From contig CM053251.1 in NCBI GenBank assembly GCA_028583405.1, forward strand, positions 10,675,495 through 10,739,494: a DNA stretch of 64,000 nt, read 5' to 3'. Below, piece by piece: positions 24,818-36,000 of the stretch. Within the stretch, counting starts at the first letter, position 1, and each line of letters begins with the position of its first letter. The position numbers and the translations under genes are program-made. This DNA is from Pogonophryne albipinna (Eukaryota; Chordata; Actinopteri; Perciformes; Artedidraconidae). The notes below the pieces were generated by a model. It had not been told where the DNA came from. It did no database searches and saw only the letters and a list, made by a program, of their open reading frames with translations.

Positions 24818-25893
24818 TAGTGCTGTCAAAATTATCGCGTTAACGGCGGTAATTAATTTTTTGAATTAATTGCGTTAAAATATTTAACACATTTAACGCA
24901 TGTGCAGAATGGCCCGCCCCATATATCCCACCAGTGGCAGCGCCAGGGTATGGCTGGGGTAGGCTACACCCATACCAAGAAATGGCTTAGCCCCACCATG
25001 AAAAATGATGTTAAAGTAAGCAAAATAAAGTCCGCCAACTCGCGCGGAGTAAATTGCACAGACAGCAGTTAGTAAGATTGATTTCAGTAGCCACTTGTCT
25101 GGAAATACCGAAGACCAGAAACGGTTTTGAAAACTTTTGTCACGTAGTGATCGTCTTCTCAATAGAACATCTTTGATAATGTCGGTGTTGTTGCAGGAAG
25201 TCCCGACGGAGAATACTTTTGCTGTAGTACAGGGGTGCACATAACTGGTACGCAGGTTATGTGCGTAATCTGAAACTTGTGTCACAAAGCGCATTTGCGT
25301 ACCGACGTACTTGTGAAGCTTTTCCAGAAGGCGGTTAGATCACCGGACGACAGAGTCGGTCTCCGTGTGCACAGACAGGGCTGCTGTTAACGTCGGTCTG
25401 TACAACGGAATTGTGCCAAAACTACGCCAACCGGCTGCGGAGGGAGACTTTCTTCCCCCCCCCCCCCTTCACTGGAGAACTGCGCTAAAACAGCTGATCA
25501 CAACGTTCGCACTCTGTGGTCATGAAGTACTCCACTAGCCGCCGCCGCCGCCCCCCCCCCGCCCCGCTGTCGACTTTCCTGAAGTACTCCCCCGTTGATA
25601 GAAATCAACACGTAATGAATTAAGACCCCACGGTTTGATGATCGATAGGTGTGTGTGCTCTCTTTCATTTTGACACGCAGAATTTTTTTATAATAAACAT
25701 AGTACAGGGGTGTACATATTATGTATGTTAAATGGATATATCCGCCTTCTTTCATTTATCTTTCCATTCCCACAACAATATACATAAATAAATGGCATAT
25801 TTTTGACATAGTTCGAATGGTGATTAATCATGATTAATTAATTTTTAAGCTGTGATTAATCTGATTAAAATTTTTAATCGTTTGACAGCCCTA
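24818..25893. mobile_element. Nested hAT MITE, copy A
   Basis: The ends are TAGTGCTGTCAAAATTATCG and the inverse ATCGTTTGACAGCCCTA; the flanks carry the 8-bp duplication ATTTATAT (24810-24817 and 25894-25901). Fish hAT-related elements with TAGGGCTGTCAAA ends are widespread. It holds a 133-codon minus-strand ORF (24893-25294) shared in part with copy B but with no recognisable domain. Poly-C runs near 25459 and 25549. Confidence 0.85.
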
Positions 25894-25896
25894 ATT

Positions 25897-25928
<32 letters not shown>

Positions 25929-25957
25929 ATTTATTCTACTAAAATCATACAAAAACA

Positions 25958-26130
25958 AAAACGTATAATTCATACACACAAATGAACAAAATTAGTAGAA
26001 GCGGGAGGGCTGAAGCATAGCTTATGGGTAGTAGCCCTCCCGTGCATCATCATTAGCATCAATATAATAATGGCACTTATTTCGTCAAAAACGTATAGAA
26101 ATTAAGGAGTACAACAACATAAAGAAAACT
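25958..26130. repeat. Left arm of an inverted repeat inside the hAT nest
   Basis: GTATAATTCATACACACAAA, ATTAGTAGAAGCGGGAGGGC and AACGTATAGAAATTAAGGAG recur as complements at about 27500-27672, so the two arms flank copy B and could pair. Origin of the arm sequence is not recognised. Confidence 0.7.
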
Positions 26131-26421
26131 AATGAAAACTGATTTTTTTTTTAAATAAATAAAAGTTAGGGCAAGAAAAAAAGTAAATGCATATATAAGT
26201 AATACTGGGAATATCAAATACTTGTTAGCTGGAGTAATCTGCAAATATAATTGTTTTTACTTTAGTTTTGAATTGTTGATCACTAGAAATACTTGAAAGG
26301 TCTGGGTGAATATATATATAGTATTTTAATTTCCAAAAAAAGATAGTTGAAACTGCTATTGACATGTGCAGAAAATGACCCTATATCTAGTTTTCGTATA
26401 TATATATATATATATATATAT

Positions 26422-27461
26422 TAGTGCTGTCAAAATTATCGCGTTAACGGCGGTAATTAATTTTTTGAATTAATTGCGTTAAAATATTTAACGCATTTAA
26501 CGCATGTGCAGAATGGCCCGCCCCATATATCCCACCAGTGGCAGCGCCAGGGTATGGCTGGGGTAGGCTACACCCATACCAAGAAATGGCTTAGCCCCAC
26601 CATGAAAAATGATGTTAAATTAAGCAAAATAAAGTCCGCCAATTCGCGCGGAGTAAATTGCACAGACAGCAGTTAGTAAGATTGATTTCAGTAGCCACTT
26701 GTCTGGAAATACCGAAGACCAGAAACGGTTTTGAAAACTTTTGTCACGTAGTGATCGTCTTCTCAATAGAACATCTTTGATAATGTCGGTGTTGTTGCAG
26801 GAAGTCCCGACGGAGAATACTTTTGCTGTAGTACAGGGGTGCACATAACTGGTACGCAGGTTATGTGCGTAATCTGAAACTTGTGTCACAAAGCACATTT
26901 GCGTACCGACGTACTTGTGAAGCTTTTCCAGAAGGCGGTTAGATCACCGGACGACAGAGTCGGTCTCCGTGTGCACAGACAGGGCTGCTGTTAACGTCGG
27001 TCTGTACAACGGAATTGTGCCAAAACTACGCCAACCGGCTGCGGAGGGAGACTTTCTCCCCCCCCCCCTTCACTGGAGAACTGCGCTAAAACAGCTGATC
27101 ACAACGTACGCACTCTGTGGTCACGAAGTACTCCACTAGCCCCCCCCCGCTATCGACTTTCCTGAAGTACTCCCCCGTTGATAGAAATCAACACGTAATG
27201 AATTAAGACCCCACGGTTTGATGATTGATAGGTGTGTGTGCTCTCTTTCATTTTGACACGCAGAAAAATGTTATAATAAACATAGATACTGTATGTTAAA
27301 TGGATATATCCGCCTTCTTTCATTTATCTTTCCATTCCCACAACAATATACATAAATAAATGGCATATTTTGGACATAGTTCGAATGGTGATTAATTACG
27401 ATTAATTAATTTTTAAGCTGTGATTAATCTGATTAAAAAATGTAATCGTTTGACAGCCCTA
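26422..27461. mobile_element. Nested hAT MITE, copy B
   Basis: Near-identical to copy A (24818-25893) apart from scattered substitutions and shorter poly-C/GCC tracts; ends TAGTGCTGTCAAAATTATCG and CGTTTGACAGCCCTA. The flanking octamers are both ATATATAT, but lie within TA microsatellite and so are not diagnostic. The shared minus-strand ORF is cut to 92 codons (26620-26898) by a one-base insertion near 26620. Confidence 0.85.
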
Positions 27462-27499
27462 ATATATATATATATGCATTTATTGTTTTCCTGCCCTAA

Positions 27500-27672
27500 T
27501 TTTTATTTTCTCCTGTTTTCTTTATTTCTTTGTACTCCTTCATTTCTATACGTTTTTGATGCAATAATGCCGCTGTATTAGGATGATGCACGGGAGGGCT
27601 ACTTTCCACAAGCTATGCTTCAGCCCTCCCACTTCTACTAATTTTGTTCATCTTTGTGTGTATGAATTACAC
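27500..27672. repeat. Right arm of the inverted repeat inside the hAT nest
   Basis: Complement of 25958-26130 (CTCCTTCATTTCTATACGTT, GGGAGGGCTACTTTCC, CTACTAATTTTGTTCAT) with mismatches and a small length difference. Confidence 0.7.
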
Positions 27673-27724
27673 TTTTTTGCCCCCGCATAGTCCGCCTATA
27701 GGAAGAAACGGCCCTGTCCTCTGG

Positions 27725-28830
27725 AGTTGCTGACAAGACTCCTACCTTCTGACACTCCTACCAAGAGGCTGAAAGAATGGAGGCTGTTTCTGTCAATCAG
27801 CACTTGGAAGTTCTCGCTTGAAAGCGTATTAATAATTCAGTGGATGGGTATAAGTTGTCCCACAGATGAAACGACTCCTAGAGTACCATTTTCATTCGAC
27901 TTTGCATCTCAAGCGCTGGCATGAGTGTTTCCTCTTCCCTACAGGATCTTGTAGGGCTGGGAAGCTCTAAGCATCTGTTGCCTTGGCTTGAAGCAGCAGT
28001 TCTTGCATCTGGCATTACATGCTGGCTTAGTGTGTGCATAATGTACAAATGTAAATATTTAATTGGTATTGAAAAAGCAGCCGTGGAGTTTTATTTTGAA
28101 TATTCATTAGATTGTTAATTTTTGTTCAGGAGGAGTTATACTGCTGCCAGTGTAGCTTAACCCATCAGTAGAATTTTTTTTTCAGTTTCTTGATTGCTTG
28201 ATGTTACACTTAATTAGTTTGTGTATGATCGTTTAAAGCCCATGTGAGGAGTTACACAATTACTGAAGGTAATTGGTAATCACAAGGTTAAGCGACATGC
28301 ACCTGCCTCAGCTCTTCGCAGATGTTTGGAAGCTAATACCATAATATCTTCAAGGGAAAATTAAAAAATACCATTTCTTATTTGTTGCCAGTTATATTTT
28401 CTATCTAGCCATACATTATTTTAGTTTTTCTTGTTTAGGTGTAACACATGGACAAACTATTACCAACAATATTAGAAACGGAACCATTTCTATTTTAAAT
28501 ACATCATAAATAATGACGTTTGGGTGATGTTTTAAATCTACACTACATTGTTATTTATGGGTTTATACAACTTTTATTTCACACAATCTGTATCCAAGCT
28601 TACAGGGTTAAACCCGACATGTATACACCCTTTGTGTAAAGGTATTTTCTCTATGTTAGCTGCAGAGGTTAGAAGATAGTAATTCCTTGTCGAATTAAAT
28701 AAGAGAAAGAGCGAGTGCGTGTTTCTTTTGGCAATTTTGCAGAGAAAGATAGATATGAGGGATAATGTTGCTAGGAGACCTTGACATCAGCTATTTATCC
28801 CGAAATCATGCTGTAGCCCACGTGCTGACA
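27725..28830. other. Non-coding upstream region; nothing recognised
   Basis: Intergenic sequence between the hAT nest and the microsatellite upstream of the receptor gene. No element ends or plausible coding exon seen. Confidence 0.4.
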
Positions 28831-28944
<114 letters not shown>

Positions 28945-28988
28945 TTCCTCTCCCCAATGCATCTGTGTGTCCTTGCTCCTGCTCGTAC

Positions 28989-28994
28989 TATAAA
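28989..28994 (+). promoter_or_regulatory. Possible TATA element of the receptor gene
   Basis: TATAAA (in TACTATAAAGCC) just 3' of the GT microsatellite is the best TATA-like motif in the 1.2 kb upstream of the receptor ATG. If used, the 5' UTR would be about 1 kb, which is long; an unseen upstream exon is equally possible. Confidence 0.2.
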
Positions 28995-30032
28995 GCCGTC
29001 AGCATCTCCTTCGCTCTCCGCTGGAGTCGAGGCTGTATTACAGTCGACTCAGCTGTGCTTGGAGAATTAACAATGGCTCGAGATCTTTCCTTATTTTTTT
29101 ATCACAGACGGATTTTCTCGGCCATACTTTTGCCAAGGTTATAGAGCAAGTATCAACTCCTACACAACCCGTGCATTCTTTCTTGGATTGAAGTGACTCT
29201 TGAATGAAAGGTTAAGACTGAATGAAAAATGCTTGAACCTCACCACAAAGACGAACAGCGGTGGAACAAATTACGCTGAAAACGAACTAATGGAAGCAAG
29301 TGGATTGATCATTGTTGTTTTTGCATTTGAGGACTGAGCTCAGAGAAGACATCTGTCTGCCTCTCAGCATACGCTCTGCACCTCGATAACAAATCCCTGG
29401 GGCTGCTTGCTGGGGGGCTTGCCTATCTCACAAGTGAGCAACACAGCATGCTGTAAAGCTCTGAGCAGCGATATGGTGGCGTCAGGACAGTTTTTTTCAT
29501 CCTACCCGATGTGAAGAAAATAATAATTTCTCCTCTCTTGTCCACTTTCTATTATTCTTTCCGTTATGTTCCTGCTTCTAGCTGCACTGGAATGACCATT
29601 TATCTGCAACTTGAAGGGTCTTTTTCCAATCTTGTCTGTTCCCATTTCGCCTCTGTCTCCTCCATACTTTTGCCTTTCCATTCACAAAGCAAGCTTCTTC
29701 TCTTTTTATAACTGCTCTCTTTACTTTTCTTACCATATTCCGTTTTTCTTCAGACACACTCACATCCTAACACATTCTCCATCCTTGACTTCTCCTACTT
29801 TGCACCTTGCACTTTCTTCTCCTCTCCCCTCATGCATCTCCCTTGCCTGATTTTTTCCTTTTGAATCTCCATTGTTCTCTCTTTTATTCTCTCTTTTATC
29901 AAACCTGAGGTCAGCAAGGACTCATTAACTGACCACATACTAGTTCTCTCCCCTAATTGACACATTTTCTCGAATAGCTGTCGTCCGTGCTTTTTCTCTT
30001 TCCGTCCCAATTATCCCTCCCGTCCTGTCACA

Positions 30033-33000
30033 ATGTACTCCTCCAAGGAGCTCTCGAACTCCACTGAGCAGGTTTGGATCAATGGCTCCGAAGCAAACTT
30101 CTCTCTGCAGAGACGTGGCGACGAGGACGAGGAAGGAGATCAGCACCCTTTCCTCACAGATGCCTGGCTGGTCCCCCTCTTCTTCTCCCTCATCATGCTG
30201 GTCGGGCTGGTGGGAAACTCTCTGGTTATTTATGTCATTTCAAAACACAGACAGATGAGGACAGCGACCAACTTCTACATAGGTGAGCAAAACTAGATTC
30301 AAGCAGAGATTTCAGTGGGCTAGGATGATGACTGTATCATAAACTCCCAGTGCATCAATATCAAAAAGATCCTTTAGTTATTTAGTACTGGTCGCTATGT
30401 CTTTCATCTATCCAGAAACGCTTCTTTGCATGCCAATAGCGAGTTCAAAAGAATTCCAAGGGTTCACGGCCGATGCTTTCTGTTTGCCTAATAGACAGCT
30501 ATGCATAAAATGTTTACTTACAGGTTTCATTTTTGCCATTAGAGGGAAAGACAGGTGTCCAGATGTGTCCTGAATTAAAAAATCTAAAGCGATGAAAGTT
30601 ATCTGTGTGCGTGTTTTTGAAGTCTCAATGCATTCAATTTGGAAAGTCTGATTCGAATGAAAATGTGTGCAAGTAAACAATTGTTTAACGCTCAAGAGCT
30701 CAAGGCTTAAAATGTGTTTTGCTTGTTTGTGCTTATTCGCAGAGACTTAATACATTTAGTTTCATGATGCAGTAGGCAATGAAAATGTTAAAAGTACAAA
30801 GAGGGGATATTGTTGATAATTCCATGCAAGTCCAGCACAAATTTTAACCAAATTTGACAAAAATGTGCTTTCATCCACCATATGAATGTGCATATTAAGT
30901 TGAGTGCATTAATTGAAGCAGTTTGTGTGCCTGATTCTCCAGTCTGATCCCATCAAGCGATATAAGAACTGTGTCTGGGGGATGTCAGTAATCTCAGGTG
31001 TGCCAAGTGAATTAAGAGCAATCAAAGGAGAGCATAAATAAATCAAGCACCTTCCTCATGTTTCCTCTGGTTTTTCTGTCCACGCTGCCTTTACTCTGAG
31101 TGATTGATTTTAGTGTTTGACGTCAATTACTGCACTTCTATACCGTCACCTGTCATAGTGAAGAATTGCAAAGGGTGGTTGATTGAAGTGAAGTCCGAAG
31201 AAGATAAGAATTATAATAATCACAACGGATAACATTATAAAAATGCACCTACAGTATAGCATGATACATGTTCATAATTATCTGTAGTTTGTTATTCTTT
31301 GATTTACTGTTGAAACCCTTTTTGTCTGTGTTTGCATTTTGCAGCGTGTCTGTGACATGAATTTGATCTTATTTGAGCATTGAATCAGTTTAATATTCAG
31401 TAACATTAGATTAGTAGCTGCACCATCTGCCAACCCTCTCAACATAATTATCCAGCTCCTATAATGGGATTGGTTCAGCTAATAAAACAAATAGGAAGGT
31501 ATGTGGGGAATTTGTCAAAATGTCGGATTAAATAGATAAAAATGGAAAGCAAGATCAGACTGCAAATGAAATAACTTCCACCTCTGCTTAGTGTCCTTTC
31601 TAAATAGGGATTTATGTTTTTCAATGTGTTCATATGAAGCTGTTGGGAAGGCCATGTGGATTTAAAGGTCCCCTATTATACTGTTTTTCATCAACATATT
31701 ATAGTTCTCAGATATATACAAAACAGGTCTCTGAAGTGTTTGGCTCCAAATACCAAGCAGATCATTGCAGCATCCCATAATCCCCTCTGTTTCAGCCCTG
31801 TTTCAAAAGTGCTGATTCTCTGTCTTTTACTTTAGATGAACATAAGGAGCCCCTCCCCACGCCCCTCTGAGAGATATTTGGCTAAACACAAGGGTGTTAC
31901 CTTGGTTGTTTTTTGGCTAATGGTTACACGAGCATAAATCGTTATGACATCACAAAGTGGCCAAAATCTGATCAGCTCATTTTCAGACAGGTTTTTATAT
32001 AAATGGATCAGGACAAAAAGAGAGCGAATCTTTTTTCCTGACTTTCAGAATCTCTTTACACAGAGGGGACACATAATTATGTCTAAAAGACATGAAAAAG
32101 TGGATTTGGCATAATACACTGAACAAAAATATAAACGCAACACTTTTGTTTTTGCTCCCATTTTTCATGAGATGAACTCAAAGATCTAAAACATTTTCTA
32201 TATACACAAAATAACCATTTCTCTCAAATATTGTTCACAAATCTGAAAAAATCTGTGATAGTGAGCACTTCTCCTTTGCCGAGATAATCCATCCCACCTC
32301 ACAGGTGTGGCATATCAAGATGCTGATTAGACAGCATGATTATTGCACAGGTGTGCCTTAGGCTGGCCACAATAAAAGTCCACTCTGAAACTTGCAGTTT
32401 TGCTTTATTGGGGGGGTCTGGGGGGGTCCGAAAACCAGTCAGTATCTGGTGTGAGGGGTAGGGTTAGGGTTAGGGTAATGTTGTGAATCGAGTGGCCTGT
32501 GTTCGTTGTCCATAACATACGCCTGCCCATACCATAACCCCACCACCACCATGGGTCAAGTCGTTTAGATATTTGACTGTTACATATTATACCTTTAAGC
32601 TTACACAAACTGTAAAACGGTACCCCTTTGTCAGGAAATTCAAAGTATACTCAATAGCCTATGTGTTATTTCACTGACACAACCTTAGATAGCCTATCTG
32701 AAACTACTCCCGATATCCTGAATGTTGTTTTCTGTGTGCAGCGAACCTGGCGGCGACTGACATCATCTTCCTGGTGTGCTGCGTCCCCTTCACTGCCACC
32801 CTCTATCCTCTCCCTGGATGGATCTTTGGCAACTTCATGTGCAAATTTGTTGCCTTTCTACAGCAGGTAAAGAATGACTCATGTCTTTTTTTTCCTTACA
32901 CAACCGTAATTACACTTTTCCTGGATGGGAAATGTGTTTTCACACTCACACAGTAGTGTTATATTGCAGCAAGGACATTTTAGTCTTTTGTAACATCAGA

Positions 33001-36000
33001 TGCCCTATCCAAGAGCAGAAAAAAGGGCACTGATTTTCTAACTCAATTATATTCTAGAGCCATCTCTATTCAATTTTTCCTTGAAAAGAGAACAGAAAGA
33101 AAGACGTTTCATTGACACTGTACAGTTACATAAATGGATATTCAAGCAACAACCAAATTCAGCAGAAAAGATGGACAGGAGAAGAAGCACCAAACAAGAG
33201 TAACAAAGATTTCTACAAGATTTTGCGAGCATTATACCCTCGTCATGGGTTGTGAGACATTGGTTTTATATTTAGAGAAGAACAGTGTGATGCCTTGAGG
33301 TAGTGCTTTCTCCTTGTATACTGGTCACCATTGGAACTATTGACATGGCAGCATTCTCTGCATTATCTACTCTGTGAGCCTGTGCTTCCTACAGTTTCCC
33401 AAAACACCCTTGTCTGCACATGTTTGAAGACACATTGTGTGATTTTTACGAGAAGCATAATTCCAATATTCACTGTTCTTTTACTCTGGTTCCATATCAA
33501 CAACCATTTTTACAGCAAAAACCTACAATATATTCGCTAACTTTGTCTTTCTGCAGTTAAGTGCTAAGCAAATTGGGTACAGTGACTTTCTAGAAATAAG
33601 AAAGGTGTGATTTAACGACAACAAGTTCTATGCAACCAACTTTAAGTTATTCTTTGCTCTGTTTATAGGAAACGATTCATTAAAACTGCAACCTGTTGAC
33701 TACATACAGCTTATTATTACTTAAAGAGGATAGCCAATTAAAGTGTGCTTAAATGCACACCGTGTGACAAGCGGTGGGTGTACAGCTCAGACAGTAAAGG
33801 GCCACAGTACTCTGCGACATGGTAATTACACTTACCCAGGCACTATAAAATGTGATCTACAAAAAATATGCTCAATTGCCATGTAGCTTGACAAGGCTAC
33901 AGTGTCTGAAATACTGTAAGTGGGGGGTTACAAAAGACGGTCAAGTGACGCAAAAATCTAAACATACGTTGTACCCGGAAGAAAAACTTAAATATGCGAC
34001 AATTAGATCAATTCAATTTATATTTTATTGGCTTAAAATTGTACGTCATTCATTCGGAAGCAAGAAAGGAGGAGGAGACAACCTATAATCCGATGAAGAC
34101 ATTTTCTTTTGAAAGCAGGATGACTCAATGTTCTCTGCTGACTTGAGCATAAAAGAGTTGGAGAAGATAATCTGGCTGACAGGCAGGCCACCGTCACTGG
34201 CAGGCGGGCAGAAAAGGTTAAACGCTATTTTTAATTAAAAACACAGGGACGTGATTTGGTTTATTCATCTGAGCATGAAGGTTAGTAGCCTGTGAGCTTC
34301 TTGTGGAACAATGGCTCCTGAGGAAGTCGATTGAAGCAATTGTCTGTCAAGCTGGCCTTTTGTAGCTTTTTCTGATTGTCTCTGTATTTCATGCAACTAT
34401 TCTTCTGTTGCTTTTATCTACAAACCCTTCATTTTCCTTTAAACATTTTTTTAATTTCAGAAAGATCTGCCACCAAACAATATTTCATCTGCAAAAGAGA
34501 AAGTTATAAATGTTTACAATAATTTTAATGAGTCCAACCGCTTTTTTTGCCTTAGTTAAACACACCTGTCATAGAATTCTGGAGCGTTAACCTCAGTACC
34601 ATCAAACATATCCACAGATTTGATGAAAACATTAGGTGTAGTAAACTGTGACTGCTGTGTTTTACATCCATCCTCACTCTCTGGTAAAGCAACATTACAT
34701 GACAAATATACCCTACTACCTCTACTGCCATTTAGTCAAGTTGATTCTTGCAAACCAAGGTCTTGAAAGCTTCAGGTTTTTACTACGTTTCCACACATAC
34801 TGACTGGAGAGGTTTAACTAATGTGAGTTGTATATCAGTCAGAGGCTAACTGTTCCTTATCATGTCTGTTGCACTCAAAAATGTTCTAGGAAAAAAAATG
34901 ACAATATTAAACTTGCATATCTGTACAGCCTTGGGTGTATGATCCCCAGTTCAACTTGTTATTGTTTTAAAAAACGTGCATGTTTCAAAACCAGGCAAGT
35001 CAGGAACAAACATTTCCAAGAGACACATGAATCTGGTATTCGTCAGATAGTCTGGAAAGGTAGGGCAAATATAAACTAGGCAGTCTGAAACAGATAGATT
35101 ATAAAGTGAAAGACTAATAGATGGAAGGGTGTGAAAAGGGGGTATACTGCAGGACAGGGGAGATGACAGGAGAGCTGAGGCAGTGAAAACACACCAGGAA
35201 ATATATTGAAACTGGCTGAACTCATGCCACAACAGCTTACATGCCCTCAAATAGAATAATAATATACACTGAAACTACCCTATCATTATCTGGGTTTTTT
35301 ATTCAAAAGGAACAAGTGTAATAAGAAAAAGAGGGAGATACAACAATAGCACATCCATCCACTCATCGTGTTGGACATTGCCAACTGTTAATTGGTGCTT
35401 GATAATCCGCGGACCTTTCCAGCAAACCATTACTGAAAGTGACTATAGGCGAAATAACTGTTTTCACCATAACATGCAGTAAGAGACATTTCCTAAGGTG
35501 TGACAGAGGCTGATGTAAATCGTATCTTTGGTTAAAAAGCGTTGTCCTCTAGCACCAGCATATACACCCTACATTTGGAAACATTGATGTATTGAATTTT
35601 GCGGCCTCTTGAGGGGACTCATGGGGCTTCACGTGTTCAGTTGTGCAACTATATATAATGACAATCTACAGAACCTAATGATGTTGGCATGCTCTTTGTT
35701 CATTGGTAAAGAATGATGCAAATAAGTTAACTCTGTTAACTATCATGCAGAAAAAAGTTCCTTTTTAGTCTGTTATTCCCTCTTTTGGTGAAGCAATGTA
35801 AGCAGGTGTTACTTGAAAGAATGCAGTTTGTTGACAATAAAACAAATGATGCCTTCTGTGATTTAATTGATGGTCAAATCTACTTTAATCATTTGACAAA
35901 AAACACAAACATACGCAGAAGCCTGATGCATTTGTTTCTGTTGAATGTTTATCTTTCAATGTGCGCATTTATAGAAGCTTGTAATATAATTATTTTTGCG

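Larger units (their letters stand above)
23921..27716. mobile_element. Outer hAT element containing two nested hAT elements
   Basis: The left end CAGGGCCGTTTCTAGC and right end GAAACGGCCCTG are inverted copies, flanked by a perfect 8-bp duplication TCCTCTGG (23913-23920 and 27717-27724), diagnostic of hAT insertion. Total length 3796 bp, of which about 2.1 kb is two inserted hAT copies. The remaining host element, about 1.7 kb, has no recognisable transposase. Sequence at about 24232-24510 is shared with the hAT element at 51179-52114. Confidence 0.85.

Noticed and set aside
32458..32476. Interstitial telomere marking an ancient chromosome fusion
   Set aside because: Only about three repeats and located at a rearrangement junction inside a Tc1 fragment.
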